Part shown: one piece after another, positions 12,858 to 22,968 of the stretch | Layout of the letters: every line of letters starts with the position of its first letter | Numbering within the stretch: the first letter of the stretch is position 1 | Assembly (NCBI RefSeq): GCF_000359605.1 | Contig: NZ_APML01000004.1 | Span: 82,488-146,487, forward strand | Source: Gracilibacillus halophilus YIM-C55.5 | GTDB taxonomy: Bacteria > Bacillota > Bacilli > Bacillales > Amphibacillaceae | Length of the DNA stretch: 64,000 nt | Reading direction: 5' to 3' | The notes under the pieces: model-generated | What the model was told of the DNA's origin: nothing | Database searches by the model: none | What the model saw: the letters and a program-made list of their open reading frames with translations, nothing else | Position numbers and translations under genes: made by a program

Positions 12858-15617
12858 TTATTCCACTACATCTGCTGGTAGTGACTTCACAATTTCAGCA
12901 CAACGAGTGCAGAGTGACGGATGTTCTTCATCTTGCCCGACAGAATCTGAAATCACCCAACAACGTTCACAAGTCTCACCATCATGCTTATCAATCTGTA
13001 CTGAAACATATTGATATTCTTTGGCATCCTTAAGGTCATCATCAATTTCAGCATGTGAAACGATTAACAACTGATGAAGCTGTGGAATCTCATGAAGTAC
13101 AGATGCAATTTGTTGATTGTTCGGCTTAATCATAACAGCTGCCTCTAAAGATTTACCGATCACTTTGTTGGCACGAGCTTCCTCTAAACCTTTCAAAATA
13201 TCATCCCGAATGTCCATAAACTGATCCCATTTTTCTTCAAGTTGTTGCTCATCTGCTAAATGTGTTGCTGATGGCATATCACACAGTTGCACGCTATCTT
13301 CTTCTACATCCGGAATATATCGCCATACTTCATCCATCGTATGACTAAGAATCGGTGATAGGAGCTTCACTAATGATGTTAAGATCTCATAATAGACCGT
13401 CTGAATACTTCTTCGTTTCGGATGATCTTCTTGTTCGATATACAAAATATCCTTCGCAAAGTCTAGATAGAATGAACTTAAATCAATGGTACAGAAATTG
13501 TGGATCGTTTGGTATACCGTAGAAAAATCATATTCATCATATGCTTTTCGTACCTTAGCAATCACACGATTTAATTTCACTAACATATAACGATCGACTT
13601 CTTGTAAATCCTGTTCATCGACTTTATTTTCAACTGAAAAGTCTTTTAAGTTTCCTAAAATAAAGCGGAACGTATTACGGATCTTGCGATAACCTTCAGC
13701 AATTTGTTTTAAGATCTCGTCAGAAATACGTACGTCTGCTGAATAATCAACAGATGCCACCCACAGACGTAGAATATCGGCACCATACTGCTTCATGACT
13801 TTTGAAGGTACCACGACGTTTCCGAGCGATTTACTCATCTTACGACCATCGCCATCTAACGCAAAGCCGTGACTAATAATTGTCTCGTATGGAGATTTTC
13901 CAGTAATGGCAACAGACGTTGAAATCGACGAATTAAACCAACCACGGTATTGATCAGATCCCTCTAAATAAACATCAGCCGGACGCTGTAATTCTGGATG
14001 GTTATTTAGCACGCCTTCATGTGTTGAACCAGAGTCAAACCAAACATCCATAATGTCCATTTCTTTTGTAAATCTACCATTTGGACTATGTTGAGACGTA
14101 AATCCACCTGGCAATAAGTCTTCTGCGTCCCATTCGAACCAGATATTTGATCCATGTTTCTCGAATAATTGAGCTACATGAGAAATCGTTTCGTCGTTAA
14201 TAATTGGCGTTCGATCTTCAGCATAGAATACCGGGATCGGTACACCCCAAATTCTTTGACGTGAAATACACCAGTCTTCACGATCTCGCACCATATTATA
14301 TAAACGCGTCTCTCCCCACTTTGGTAACCAAGTAATCCGTTTAATTTCATTCAAAATATCTTGACGAAAATCCTTAATGGAAGCAAACCATTGGTTCGTT
14401 GCACGGAAAATGGTCGGCTTTTTCGTACGCCAATCATGCGGATAAGAGTGCGTAATAAATTCTAAGTGTAATAACGCACCTTTTTCATCTAACTTTTGCG
14501 TAATTTCTTTATTCGCAGCATCATAAAATACACCTTCAAATCCTGGTGCTTCATCCGTAAAATACCCTTTTTCATCGACAGGGCATAATACGTCAAGTCC
14601 ATACGCTTGACCGATAACAAAGTCATCTTCACCATGACCAGGGGCTGTGTGTACCAATCCTGTACCACTATCAGTCGTAACGTGATCACCTAAAATCACT
14701 AACGAATCACGGTCATACATTGGATGTTTGGCCACTAATCGCTCTGCTTGATCCCCTTTAAATGTTTGCACAACTTCTGGATTCTCCCAACCAAGTGCTT
14801 GTTGAACTTCCTCCACTAAATCATGAGCAATCACATACTTTTGACCTTTTACGTGAACAACCGCATATTCTAACTCAGGATGAACAGCAATCGCTAGGTT
14901 CGCAGGGATCGTCCAAGGTGTGGTAGTCCAGATGATAAACTGTTCATCGCCTGCTAAGAGATTCTTACCATCCTTTACTTCAAATCCGACATAAATCGAA
15001 GGTGAGCGTTTATCATGATACTCAATTTCAGCTTCTGCTAAAGCTGACTCAGAAGAAGGTGACCAATATACTGGCTTGCGTCCTTTGTATATATAGCCTT
15101 TTTTCGCCATTTCTCCAAACACTCTAATTTGTGAAGCTTCAAATGATTTATTGAGTGTAATATATGGATTTTCCCAGTCACCACGTACACCGAGTTGTTT
15201 AAATTGTGTCCGTTGATTATCTAATTGTTTCAGTGCGTATTCAGCACACTTTTGTCTAAATTCTGCTGCGGTCATTTTCTTTCGATCGACTTTCTTTTTA
15301 GCAAGTGCATGCTCGATAGGTAATCCATGTGTATCCCATCCTGGAACATACGGGGCGTAAAAACCAGCCATAGACTTATAGCGAATAATAAAGTCTTTCA
15401 AAATTTTATTCAGCGCATGCCCCATATGAATATCACCATTTGCGTATGGAGGCCCATCATGCAAAACAAATAAAGGTCTATCTTTCGTACGTTCTTGCAC
15501 CTGTTCATAAATGTGTTGTTGATCCCAATCTTGTTGAATTTGCGGTTCTTTATTGGGGAGATTCCCTTTCATTTTAAATGCCGTTTTAGGCATATTTAAG
15601 GTCTTTTTATATTCCAT
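12858..15617 (-). CDS. ileS: Isoleucyl-tRNA synthetase
   Basis: Charges tRNA-Ile. I start it at the ATG at 15617 ([14 protein letters not shown]), giving 919 aa, since AAAGGAGG sits at the right distance; an ATG 9 bases earlier overlaps the SD itself. Class I signature HIGH appears as HMGH in [19 protein letters not shown] is intact in [10 protein letters not shown], the editing domain is present, and a C-terminal zinc site has CERCW and CTRC. This is the eukaryote-distant, common bacterial type. Expression is controlled by the T-box leader upstream. Confidence 0.97.
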   Translation of the reverse strand: MEYKKTLNMPKTAFKMKGNLPNKEPQIQQDWDQQHIYEQVQERTKDRPLFVLHDGPPYANGDIHMGHALNKILKDFIIRYKSMAGFYAPYVPGWDTHGLPIEHALAKKKVDRKKMTAAEFRQKCAEYALKQLDNQRTQFKQLGVRGDWENPYITLNKSFEASQIRVFGEMAKKGYIYKGRKPVYWSPSSESALAEAEIEYHDKRSPSIYVGFEVKDGKNLLAGDEQFIIWTTTPWTIPANLAIAVHPELEYAVVHVKGQKYVIAHDLVEEVQQALGWENPEVVQTFKGDQAERLVAKHPMYDRDSLVILGDHVTTDSGTGLVHTAPGHGEDDFVIGQAYGLDVLCPVDEKGYFTDEAPGFEGVFYDAANKEITQKLDEKGALLHLEFITHSYPHDWRTKKPTIFRATNQWFASIKDFRQDILNEIKRITWLPKWGETRLYNMVRDREDWCISRQRIWGVPIPVFYAEDRTPIINDETISHVAQLFEKHGSNIWFEWDAEDLLPGGFTSQHSPNGRFTKEMDIMDVWFDSGSTHEGVLNNHPELQRPADVYLEGSDQYRGWFNSSISTSVAITGKSPYETIISHGFALDGDGRKMSKSLGNVVVPSKVMKQYGADILRLWVASVDYSADVRISDEILKQIAEGYRKIRNTFRFILGNLKDFSVENKVDEQDLQEVDRYMLVKLNRVIAKVRKAYDEYDFSTVYQTIHNFCTIDLSSFYLDFAKDILYIEQEDHPKRRSIQTVYYEILTSLVKLLSPILSHTMDEVWRYIPDVEEDSVQLCDMPSATHLADEQQLEEKWDQFMDIRDDILKGLEEARANKVIGKSLEAAVMIKPNNQQIASVLHEIPQLHQLLIVSHAEIDDDLKDAKEYQYVSVQIDKHDGETCERCWVISDSVGQDEEHPSLCTRCAEIVKSLPADVVE

Positions 15618-15681
15618 ACAAAACATCCTCCTTTTCGTGTCATTAAAGCCATAACTTCATCAACTATCTATTTCTTACGAT

Positions 15682-15945
15682 AAAAAAAGCCCCTCTCATC
15701 CTAAGGGACGAGAAGGACTCGCGGTACCACCCTCATAGACAATGCCGATGATCAATCAGTCATTGTCCACTCCAACATTCGTATCGTGAATGAAACGATT
15801 GCGTCTACTTATATTCAACACAACTACTTCATGGGTGATCTTCTGATAATGGGCTTTATCAGGCTTCCACCATCCCTGACTCGCTTTGAAAGCTATTCAT
15901 CACCATACTCTCCCAATCAACGTACTTTGCTTATTATTTCGATGT
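15682..15945 (-). promoter_or_regulatory. T-box riboswitch leader of ileS
   Basis: The minus strand carries AGGGTGGTACCGCG (15733-15720), the T-box sequence that pairs with the uncharged tRNA acceptor end, followed by a GC-rich terminator hairpin (about 15717-15690) and a run of T. Further upstream is an AG-box-like GATGGTGGAAGC and, in a GATCACC context at about 15839-15837, an ATC triplet that would serve as the isoleucine specifier codon. Known mechanism: uncharged tRNA-Ile stabilises the antiterminator and allows ileS transcription. The specifier assignment is my inference. Confidence 0.92.
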
Positions 15946-15951
15946 AATCAA

Positions 15952-15980
15952 ATTATATGTAATTCGTTAGGTCACGTCAA
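15952..15980 (-). promoter_or_regulatory. Sigma-A promoter of the ileS T-box transcript
   Basis: TTGACG (15980-15975), a 17-base spacer and a perfect TATAAT (15957-15952) on the minus strand, immediately after the divIVA stop codon. Confidence 0.88.
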
Positions 15981-15983
15981 GCG

Positions 15984-16505
15984 TTAATAACTATTTACTT
16001 CTTCTTCTTGCTCTACGTCTTCTCCTTCTTGCTCATCAAAATTGACATCCAACAATTCTTCCCAATCATTGCTGTTAATCAAGTCAAGTTGGGCTTCCAC
16101 TAACATTTTTAATCTTGTACGGAAGACTTTGGCTTGCTTTTTTAATTCTTCCACTTCTAGTGCAATCGTTCTTGATTTATGTAGAGCTTCATTCACGATA
16201 CGATCTGCATTTTTTTCTGCTTCTTTAATGATTAATTTCGATTCTTTTTGCGCACTCTCTTTCACATCTTCTGCTGTTTCTTGAGCGACTAAAATCGATT
16301 TATTCAAAGTCGTCTCAATATTCGAAAAGTGTTCCATTTTTTCGTTTAATTGTTCTACTTGTTCTTTTAAATCTTTCTTTTCACGAATAACAGCTTCATA
16401 ATCTTTGATCACTTGGTCTAAAAATTCATTAACCTCATCTTCATCGTACCCACGAAAACTACGTGTGAATTCCTTGTTATGAATATCGAGCGGTGATAAT
16501 CCCAA
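15984..16505 (-). CDS. divIVA: Cell-division initiation / polar scaffold protein DivIVA
   Basis: Coiled-coil protein that binds negatively curved membrane at septa and poles and directs division-site and sporulation proteins. The 173-aa protein has the N-terminal lipid-binding domain (FTRSFRGYDEDEVNEFLDQV near residues 13-32), long heptad-rich coiled coils to about residue 135 and a very acidic tail ending in QEEEVNSY. It starts with TTG at 16505, supported by AAGGAGGGG upstream and by alignment with the short B. subtilis N terminus; no ATG fits. Confidence 0.95.
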   Translation of the reverse strand: MGLSPLDIHNKEFTRSFRGYDEDEVNEFLDQVIKDYEAVIREKKDLKEQVEQLNEKMEHFSNIETTLNKSILVAQETAEDVKESAQKESKLIIKEAEKNADRIVNEALHKSRTIALEVEELKKQAKVFRTRLKMLVEAQLDLINSNDWEELLDVNFDEQEGEDVEQEEEVNSY

Positions 16506-16588
16506 AGTGGCCCCTCCTTAACGAAGTATTCTCTTTGTATTCTATCGTATCATATTTATTTCATAAGAAAAGCAAAATTCTACAATTT

Positions 16589-17362
16589 TCATAATAATTT
16601 TTCATATGAAATACGTATTTTCCCTTTTTTTGTATAGCCTTGTACATCAGCTATACTTGCTCTTCCTTTACCACGTACACTGAGTAAATCGTCTGCTTCC
16701 ACAACAAATGATGGTTGTTCCACGGTTTGGAAATTCACTTTCACCAATCCTTTTTGAATGTACGTTAAAGCTTGTTTGCGAGATAATTGATAAATTTCCT
16801 TTAGAACAACATCCAAGCGTAATGATGAGCAGGTCGTGATTTTTTCCTGCCAACTTTCTTGTGGCACGATGCGATTTTGTATAGGTACTTGTTCAAATTG
16901 AACACGTGCCTTTTTAATCGACGTGATATTGGCAAGCAAATATGCCGTAATGTCCCGAGCAACCAATATTTGCACCTGATTGTCATTAATAACAATATCA
17001 CCGATTTTTTTCCGTTTAATGCCCGCCGATAAAAAAGCTCCCAACACATCTGGGTGTTCAATCGTGACAAATTTCTGTGGATAGGTTGCTTCTAACAGAT
17101 CGACCTCATAACTACTTTCTTGGATCGTCTGATAAAAGGGGGCTAATATTGCACGTTTACGTTCTGCCTGATCCCAACCGCCAAAAAAAGAAAGCTGTAA
17201 ATTTTCATCATTTCCAATAATGGTACGAAATATTTTCTGCTCCCTTGGGTGTAAAAAGTCGGTGATTTTCATTTCGTATCTTGTCTCTACATGATCACGC
17301 CAAGATAATACTTGGTCGATAAAAGGATACTCTTCTTCCCGAAAATGTTGATATAAATCCAT
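16589..17362 (-). CDS. ylmH: S4-domain RNA-binding protein YlmH
   Basis: Member of the YlmH family linked to ribosome quality control and the division cluster. It is 257 aa with a C-terminal S4 domain (RLDVVLKEIYQLSRKQALTY at about residues 180-200, then QKGLVKVNF). Start ATG at 17362 follows AAGGTGAG. It sits between ylmG and divIVA as in B. subtilis. The link to nascent-chain tail rescue is known from the family, not from this sequence. Confidence 0.93.
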   Translation of the reverse strand: MDLYQHFREEEYPFIDQVLSWRDHVETRYEMKITDFLHPREQKIFRTIIGNDENLQLSFFGGWDQAERKRAILAPFYQTIQESSYEVDLLEATYPQKFVTIEHPDVLGAFLSAGIKRKKIGDIVINDNQVQILVARDITAYLLANITSIKKARVQFEQVPIQNRIVPQESWQEKITTCSSLRLDVVLKEIYQLSRKQALTYIQKGLVKVNFQTVEQPSFVVEADDLLSVRGKGRASIADVQGYTKKGKIRISYEKLL

Positions 17363-17381
17363 GGTCCACTCACCTTATACG

Positions 17382-17651
17382 CTACATCAATAACTCAAAA
17401 AATAGATAATATAAACCCGTTTCAGCAAATCGCAAAACAAATAATGCTACAATCGGTGAAATGTCAATCATACCACCAATCGGAGGAATCACTTTACGAA
17501 ACGGTTCCAAATACGGTTCAACAATCGAAGCAAGAATCTGACCAAATTGCGATTCTCTTGCCCCTGGAAACCAGGACATTAAGATATATACAATCATCGC
17601 ATAAAAGTATATAGTCAGTGCTGTTGATAAAATCTCATACACAAAAAACAT
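17382..17651 (-). CDS. ylmG: YggT-family membrane protein YlmG
   Basis: Small integral membrane protein (89 aa) with two hydrophobic segments (about residues 4-28 and 63-87) flanking a polar loop containing [22 protein letters not shown], the YggT signature region. Role is not firmly known; it is conserved beside sepF in Gram-positive bacteria and cyanobacteria, suggesting a part in division or membrane organisation. It starts 4 bases after sepF stops. Confidence 0.92.
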   Translation of the reverse strand: MFFVYEILSTALTIYFYAMIVYILMSWFPGARESQFGQILASIVEPYLEPFRKVIPPIGGMIDISPIVALFVLRFAETGLYYLFFELLM

Positions 17652-17655
17652 TGAT

Positions 17656-18075
17656 TTACCACCTTTGTTCTGGATCTGCTTCTTCCATAATTTCTGTTAT
17701 ATTGCCAGACACTTCTACATGGTCTGGTGTACAAAGAAAGGTTTGTGATCCTAATTTTTTAATTTGACCGGATAATGCATACACCGTGCCGCTCATAAAA
17801 TCAATAATCTGTCTCGCTTGTTCTGTATCTACGCGTTGTAAATTAATGACAACTGCTCGACGATGAATCATGTGATCTGCAATCTCTTGCACTTCACTGT
17901 AGGACCTTGGCTCACATAATATCATTTTTGAACTTTTTTGGACAGATGATAATGACACGACATTGTTTTTCTCTTTCCCACGCTCATCTAATTCTTCATC
18001 ATCTTCTACTTCGTCTACAAAATCATATTCGTCTTCAATGCCAAAAAAATTTTTAAATTTCCCTTTCATTCCCAT
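17656..18075 (-). CDS. sepF: Cell division protein SepF
   Basis: Membrane-anchored FtsZ-binding protein that bundles FtsZ filaments and can substitute for FtsA. I start at the ATG at 18075 ([12 protein letters not shown], 139 aa) behind GAGGTG; this N terminus is the amphipathic membrane anchor and matches the B. subtilis start, while an ATG 18 bases upstream lacks spacing. An acidic linker (about 15-40) precedes the DUF552 core with [20 protein letters not shown]. Confidence 0.95.
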   Translation of the reverse strand: MGMKGKFKNFFGIEDEYDFVDEVEDDEELDERGKEKNNVVSLSSVQKSSKMILCEPRSYSEVQEIADHMIHRRAVVINLQRVDTEQARQIIDFMSGTVYALSGQIKKLGSQTFLCTPDHVEVSGNITEIMEEADPEQRW

Positions 18076-18107
18076 TTTTTCACCTCTTTTCATTTCATTG
18101 CATAGGG

Positions 18108-18800
18108 TTAAGAAGTCTGTTCTTCATATGGTCCGACTAATTCGCTGCCAATACGTATATAAGTTGCTCCTTCTTCTACTGCGATCTGGTAATCATTGCT
18201 CATACCCATTGACAACTCTTGACAAGGTGCATGTGCCCAATGATGTTGTTGAACTTCGTCTCGTAATTGTCGTAATGTACGGAAAATTGAGCGAAGATAC
18301 TCGTGATCGTTCGTATAAGGTGCCATCGTCATTAATCCTTCCACTCGAATATTGGGATAATCTTTCATTTGCTCAATAAAAGAAACCACTTCATCTTTGG
18401 CCACACCATGTTTTGACGATTCTCCACTGACATTCGCTTGCACAAAACAAGAAACAGGTTTTGTTGCTCGTTTATGAATTTCTTTCGCAAGTGAGCGTCG
18501 ATCCAACGAATGAATCACATCAACATCTTCAATGACTTCTTTCACTTTTCTCGATTGTAATGAGCCAATAAAATGCCATTCTGCCTCTTTACCAATTGCT
18601 TCATGTTTGGCTAAAAATCCTTCCATACGATTTTCCCCTAAACAGGAAATGCCCGCATCAATTGCTTCTTTTGCTCGGTTGATGGATACGTACTTCGTTA
18701 CCGCAATAATATTTACATCATTTTCTCTTCGTCCAGCATTTTTGCATGCTTGTTGTATGTTTTTTCGAATCGTTTGTAAATTTTCTTCGACTTTCATCAT
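18108..18800 (-). CDS. ylmE: Pyridoxal-phosphate homeostasis protein (YggS/YlmE)
   Basis: Single-domain fold-type III PLP-binding protein involved in PLP and amino-acid balance. The 230-aa protein has the PLP lysine in IIAVTKYVS (near residue 36) and the phosphate-binding block SMGMSNDYQIAVEEGATYIRIGS at the C terminus (only part quoted: SMGMSNDYQIAVEEG). SD AGGGGG precedes two adjacent ATG codons; the first is used here. It belongs to the ylm operon together with ylmC, ylmD and sepF. Confidence 0.94.
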   Translation of the reverse strand: MMKVEENLQTIRKNIQQACKNAGRRENDVNIIAVTKYVSINRAKEAIDAGISCLGENRMEGFLAKHEAIGKEAEWHFIGSLQSRKVKEVIEDVDVIHSLDRRSLAKEIHKRATKPVSCFVQANVSGESSKHGVAKDEVVSFIEQMKDYPNIRVEGLMTMAPYTNDHEYLRSIFRTLRQLRDEVQQHHWAHAPCQELSMGMSNDYQIAVEEGATYIRIGSELVGPYEEQTS

Positions 18801-18873
18801 ATGTAACCCCCTGTTCGCCTATTGCCTACGATATCACTATATTGAAAAGAAATGAATGTTTCATGGCTTGAAC

Positions 18874-19676
18874 TCATGATTTTGTCATATAAATAAATCC
18901 GAGCATTCTTCCAGTTGGCTTTGGATCATGACGATGCGAATACAATAACTCACTTTCTGCCGTACAATCATCCGTTACCATAATATTTTCATCGACAATA
19001 CCCGATTGTCGTAAAAAAAGCTGATTTAATTTCTTTAAATCCAAATGATAACCATTTCCATCTTTTTCATATACAATGGAACAATCAGTTGGTATATGGT
19101 CAATGACGTTCTGATCCACTTGATAACATTGACTGCAAATGGAAGGTGCGATAACGACTTCAATTTGATCTCTACGTGCTCCTAATTCGACCAGTTTTTC
19201 TACGGTATGTCCAGCAATATTCCCTGTTGTACCACGCCATCCTGCATGAGAAATACCAATCAGTTCTTGTTCTGGTTCATAAAAGAATAATGGCACACAG
19301 TCTGCAAATAATGCCGTAAGCAGTAGATTCTTTTGACGTGTCACTAATCCATCACATCCACGAACTGTATCCGTCATGGATTGACTTCCCTTGCCCGCCT
19401 CATCTTCAGTGACTACTTTTACGTTTGTCCCGTGAACCTGTTCCGGCATGACCCAACGATTTAGTGCACTTCAAGCTTATCGGCCAATATATTTCGATTT
19501 TTATACACATCGTTCGGATCATCATCCACGTGAAAACCAAAATTCCAACTCTCATAAGGAGGTTGACTGACACCACCCCATTTTGTAGTCAAACCAGCAA
19601 GAAGGTTGTTGTCTCGTTTGTTCCACATGCTTGTCCAAAACAATTGGTTCGTTTGACAAAATTCAAACGGCTCCAT
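18874..19676 (-). pseudogene. ylmD: Laccase-domain protein YlmD (PgeF/YfiH family), frameshifted
   Basis: Family enzymes act as purine nucleoside phosphorylase/adenosine deaminase-like or peptidoglycan-editing factors. Reading starts well (ATG 19676 behind AGGAGG; MEPFEFCQTNQLFW) but stops at TAA (19463-19461) after KLEVH. The next frame, reached by re-reading one base, continues LNRWVMPEQVHGTNV and then the intact family core, with ADCVPLFF, ISHAGWRGTTG and SICSQCYQVD carrying the metal ligands. Restoring one base (for example CACTTAAAT for CACTAAAT) would give about 267 aa, near the B. subtilis 278 aa. The context is neither a homopolymer nor a slippery site, so I read it as a one-base deletion or a sequencing error. 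Confidence 0.88.
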
Positions 19677-19755
19677 TTTTCGATCCTCCTATTTTTCATC
19701 ATTTTACCACAATTTTATTACCGTTTACAGTCACAATCATAAACAACTCTTCTTG

Positions 19756-20031
19756 CTAGGCATTTTGTTGATTATGATCACCGTTAGGCAACGAATAATA
19801 ATTTCCCTTCTTCACTAAAATAACATCATGACCAATCTTCATAATATGTTCCCAAGGGATGTTGACTTCCCTGGATTCGCCAAACATACCGAATACTTTA
19901 GATTTCGTCGCAATCACAAGATTCGTAATCTGTCCTAAATCAACATCAATTTCAATATCTGTAATATGGCCAACTTTCGTACCATCCTCAATATATACAA
20001 TATCTTTCATTTGCAAAGTCGATAATGTCAT
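19756..20031 (-). CDS. ylmC: YlmC/YmxH-family PRC-barrel protein
   Basis: Small PRC-barrel protein (91 aa) of unknown function found in sporulating Firmicutes next to sigG. The core reads VYIEDGTKVGHITDIEID and TNLVIATKSKVFGMFG. I choose the ATG at 20031 (MTLSTLQMKD), which aligns with B. subtilis YlmC and has GGTGGTGAT 7 bases upstream; ATG/GTG codons 9-15 bases earlier fall inside that SD. Confidence 0.88.
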   Translation of the reverse strand: MTLSTLQMKDIVYIEDGTKVGHITDIEIDVDLGQITNLVIATKSKVFGMFGESREVNIPWEHIMKIGHDVILVKKGNYYSLPNGDHNQQNA

Positions 20032-20161
20032 CAAACTCATCACCACCCTTTATATTCAATATATGTCCATTTTTAAAATTTATGGTGCATGAATCGAAAA
20101 AGATACTGACGCATGATTTAAGCGTTCGTGTTCACACTAATGTGTAGAAAGGAGGGATCAT

Positions 20162-20350
20162 ATGGGGAGAGATGAGCACACAAAACCAAAGGGCAAAAAG
20201 CCACTAGCGCAAACACCCAAAAATCAGATCGCACATGCCTTCGATACTGAATTTTCCGAAGAATTAGCAGATCATGATGACCAAGAAGCTATGGCAAGAA
20301 GCGAACAAGCAGAAAAACGAATGCAAGAACGATCACGAAAAAATCGATAA
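20162..20350 (+). CDS. Small YfhD-family protein
   Basis: A 62-aa, highly charged soluble protein with MGRDEHTKPKGKK, LAQTPKNQ and EFSEELADHDDQEAMARSEQ. This resembles the YfhD-like family of short proteins common in spore formers, whose function is unknown. Start ATG follows AAAGGAGGG. It is the only plus-strand gene between ylmC and sigG and shares a two-way terminator with sigG, so it is a local insertion relative to B. subtilis order. The family call is from memory of the motif; a profile search would settle it. Confidence 0.72.
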   Translation: MGRDEHTKPKGKKPLAQTPKNQIAHAFDTEFSEELADHDDQEAMARSEQAEKRMQERSRKNR

Positions 20351-20358
20351 TATAAAAT

Positions 20359-20391
20359 AAAACCCGACCGTGCAATGATTGGTCGGGTTTT
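20359..20391. terminator. Bidirectional terminator between the YfhD-like gene and sigG
   Basis: AAAACCCGACC and GGTCGGGTTTT form an 11-bp stem with A and T runs on either side, placed between the convergent stops at 20350 and 20401. Confidence 0.88.
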
Positions 20392-20400
20392 ATGTATCAG

Positions 20401-21180
20401 TTATTCAAACATTTCTTTATTCATTTCTTTAATGGCTGCTTTTTCAAGGCGAGACACTTGCGCTTGGGAAATGCCAATTTCTTCAGCCACTTCCATCTGA
20501 GTCTTTCCTTGAAAAAAACGTTTACTTAGAATCATTTTTTCACGTTTATTGAGTCTGTGCATACCTTCCTTGATAGATAGATGATTCACCCAATCGCTAT
20601 CTTTAATGCTATCATCACTTAATTGATCAAGCACGTAAATGGGATCTCCACCGTCATTAAAAATTGGTTCAAATAAGGACACTGGATCTTGAATCGCGTC
20701 TAAGGCAAAAATAACATCCGTTACGGGGACATCTAATTCTTCGGCTATTTCACTTGGAGAAGGATCCTTTGATGTTTCGTTCATTAGTTTTTCTCGTGCA
20801 TGTAATGCTTTATACGCGATATCACGTAAGGATCTTGAAACACGAATCGGATTGTTATCACGTAAATAACGTCGAATTTCCCCGATAATCATCGGAACGG
20901 CATAAGTGGAAAATTTCACATTTTGACTTAAATCAAAGTTATCAATCGATTTCAATAAACCAATACAACCTACTTGAAATAAATCATCTCCATATTCACC
21001 ACGGTTAGAAAAACGTTGAATCACACTTAATACTAAGCGTAAGTTTCCGTTTACTAATTGTTCTCGTGCATATTGATCTCCTGCTTGCATTTGTGTAAAC
21101 AGTTCTCGCATTTCTTCATTTTTTAATACTGGTAAGGTTGCGGTATCTACCCCACAAATTTCTACTTTTTGTCTCGTCAT
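20401..21180 (-). CDS. sigG: Sporulation sigma factor SigG (late forespore)
   Basis: RNA polymerase sigma factor for forespore genes after engulfment. I start at the ATG at 21180 (MTRQKVEICGVD, 259 aa) behind GGGAGGG, matching the B. subtilis protein (260 aa). Region 2 contains DDLFQVGCIGLLKSIDNFD and the -10 recognition helix NVKFSTYAVPMIIGEIRRYL; the region 4 helix-turn-helix is QMEVAEEIGISQAQVSRLEK. Located directly downstream of sigE as in B. subtilis, with its own promoter at 21217-21246. Confidence 0.97.
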   Translation of the reverse strand: MTRQKVEICGVDTATLPVLKNEEMRELFTQMQAGDQYAREQLVNGNLRLVLSVIQRFSNRGEYGDDLFQVGCIGLLKSIDNFDLSQNVKFSTYAVPMIIGEIRRYLRDNNPIRVSRSLRDIAYKALHAREKLMNETSKDPSPSEIAEELDVPVTDVIFALDAIQDPVSLFEPIFNDGGDPIYVLDQLSDDSIKDSDWVNHLSIKEGMHRLNKREKMILSKRFFQGKTQMEVAEEIGISQAQVSRLEKAAIKEMNKEMFE

Positions 21181-21216
21181 ATCGTACCCTCCCGATTGGA
21201 GATCCTTCTCAATCTT

Positions 21217-21246
21217 CAGTATCACCAATCGAGATGAAAATATGCA
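21217..21246 (-). promoter_or_regulatory. Sigma-F/sigma-G-type promoter of sigG
   Basis: On the minus strand TGCATA (21246-21241), 17 bases, GATACTG (21223-21217). This fits the sigma-G pattern TGMATA/CATACTA, and GGTGATACTG also fits the sigma-F -10 pattern GGnnAnAMTR. B. subtilis sigG is known to be driven by sigma-F and then by itself. A short hairpin CTCC-AATCG-GGAG just before the ATG would cover the SD. Confidence 0.75.
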
Positions 21247-21272
21247 CGAGGATAGATACCCATTAATTGGTA

Positions 21273-21992
21273 TTAAACCATTTTATTAAATTCTTTTTGT
21301 AGACGTTTAATAATTTTTTTTTCCAGTCGAGAAATGTATGATTGGGAAATTCCTAACATATCAGCCACATCTTTTTGGGTTTTTTCTTGATGATTAACGA
21401 GCCCAAATCGCAATTCCATAATTTGTCGCTCTCTTCCATTGAGTTGACTTAACGCTTTTTTCAATAAGGATTTATCTACGTTCGATTCAAGATCTCTAAA
21501 TGTTATATCCTCATCTGTTCCTAACACATCAGATAACAATAATTCATTTCCATCCCAATCAACATTCAAAGGTTCATCAAAAGAAACTTCTGTTTTTAGT
21601 TTATTATTTTTTCGTAAATACATGAGAATTTCATTTTCGATACAGCGAGAAGCATAAGTAGCTAGTTTGATTTTTTTCTCCGGATTAAATGTATTGATCG
21701 CTTTAATTAAACCAATGGTACCAATACTAATTAAATCTTCAATATTAATTCCTGTATTCTCAAATTTCCGCGCGATGTATACAACTAGACGCAAGTTACG
21801 TTCAATTAACATCGCACGCGCTGCCTGATCGCCCTCTGGCAAGCGATGAATAAGTTTATATTCTTCTTCTTTCGACAGAGGTGGGGGTAAAGCTTCACTA
21901 CCTCCAATGTAATAAACTTCGTCAACGTTAATACCTAACTTTTTTAAGATACGGTAAAAAATCATTTTATATTTGTGTTGAGTAAACTGCAT
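21273..21992 (-). CDS. sigE: Sporulation sigma factor SigE precursor (early mother cell)
   Basis: Sigma factor for mother-cell genes, made as an inactive precursor. The 239-aa length equals that of B. subtilis. The N-terminal pro-sequence (about 27-29 aa, amphipathic, [14 protein letters not shown]) precedes the conserved processing area [17 protein letters not shown]. Core regions include [20 protein letters not shown] and the C-terminal helix-turn-helix [18 protein letters not shown]. Processing would be by SpoIIGA, encoded 27 bases upstream in the same transcript. Confidence 0.97.
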   Translation of the reverse strand: MQFTQHKYKMIFYRILKKLGINVDEVYYIGGSEALPPPLSKEEEYKLIHRLPEGDQAARAMLIERNLRLVVYIARKFENTGINIEDLISIGTIGLIKAINTFNPEKKIKLATYASRCIENEILMYLRKNNKLKTEVSFDEPLNVDWDGNELLLSDVLGTDEDITFRDLESNVDKSLLKKALSQLNGRERQIMELRFGLVNHQEKTQKDVADMLGISQSYISRLEKKIIKRLQKEFNKMV

Positions 21993-22019
21993 ACGCTATA
22001 TCTCCTTTATCTTTCTTTT

Positions 22020-22913
22020 TTATCCCACTTGATCGAAAAGTTTGGGATGAAGCAAACATTGATACCTACCATCAGAAGTGATTTCGCCGAACTGGATGCC
22101 AATGAGTACACGTCTATTCGTGCTCATTGTATGATCTGTTTGAATTTGAATATAATCTGGTTTAAAGACAACCATCAGATCTGTTTGACCACTTACGCCT
22201 TGATAAGGAATAATACGAAAATCTTCGAGCGCCAAATGGTTGATTTCTCCATTGATGAGTTGTTGAGATGAACTCTCTAATCGCTTAATTTCTGTTGGTG
22301 TCAGCCACGTATGTAACACAGATTGTTCACATATCATCACAGGAGTTTGGGTCATTGGATCGCTCAGATGATTTCCACTATCTAGATACCCATGAACACT
22401 AGCAAGTTTCCCTTTCCAGCTAATCGTAATTTGATAAATATAATTGGCTTTCAATTGATGAAATTGGTGCTTGTCCATACGGATTTTCGTAAATAAAGCA
22501 ATTACAGGAAAACCAATCAACACAAATAGTCCATTAATATACGTTGGTTCCATAGTCGGACTTGTAGGTATCATGGTTTCAGTTGCGAATAAATAGTGAC
22601 AGGCTAATAATCCACCACCAATAGCAAACGTCATAAAATAAAAGGTCAGTAGCGCTCGCATATAAGTGACAAAATTGGCAAAGCCGAACGCAACATAGAC
22701 GATAACGAGTGAATGAATCACTTTCAGTGGCCAAGCTTGCATATTAAAAGAAGGAAATAGAAACGCTAATGGAATTACGATAGCTCCGATAAAACTTGCT
22801 AGAAATAATCGATATTGTTTCGTTGTTTGTTTCGTTATGGATTGTGTGAGTAGTAATATCATCCAATCAATTAACAAATTTAACAACCATATGACTTCTA
22901 CATATACAATCAC
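22020..22913 (-). CDS. spoIIGA: Sporulation sigma-E processing protease SpoIIGA
   Basis: Membrane-bound aspartyl protease at the polar septum that cleaves pro-SigE when signalled by forespore SpoIIR. The 297-aa protein has five hydrophobic segments in residues 1-140 and a cytosolic protease domain with the catalytic triplet D178-S-G in GYLDSGNHLSDP. It begins with GTG (22913), aligned to the family start (IVYVEVIWLLN) and preceded by AAGGAAGG. The promoter region is described separately. Confidence 0.95.
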   Translation of the reverse strand: MIVYVEVIWLLNLLIDWMILLLTQSITKQTTKQYRLFLASFIGAIVIPLAFLFPSFNMQAWPLKVIHSLVIVYVAFGFANFVTYMRALLTFYFMTFAIGGGLLACHYLFATETMIPTSPTMEPTYINGLFVLIGFPVIALFTKIRMDKHQFHQLKANYIYQITISWKGKLASVHGYLDSGNHLSDPMTQTPVMICEQSVLHTWLTPTEIKRLESSSQQLINGEINHLALEDFRIIPYQGVSGQTDLMVVFKPDYIQIQTDHTMSTNRRVLIGIQFGEITSDGRYQCLLHPKLFDQVG

Positions 22914-22968
22914 CTTTTCCTTCCTTTCAAAACATTCTCAATGTTTCTGATCCCTCTCTCTGTCCATA

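Noticed and set aside
14489..14689. 66-codon frame inside ileS on the same strand
   Set aside because: Entirely inside ileS in another frame, without an SD; no reason to think ileS itself is shifted.
19461..19463. Programmed -1 frameshift in ylmD
   Set aside because: CACTAAAT has no X-XXY-YYZ heptamer, and I see no stimulatory SD or hairpin at the proper distance.
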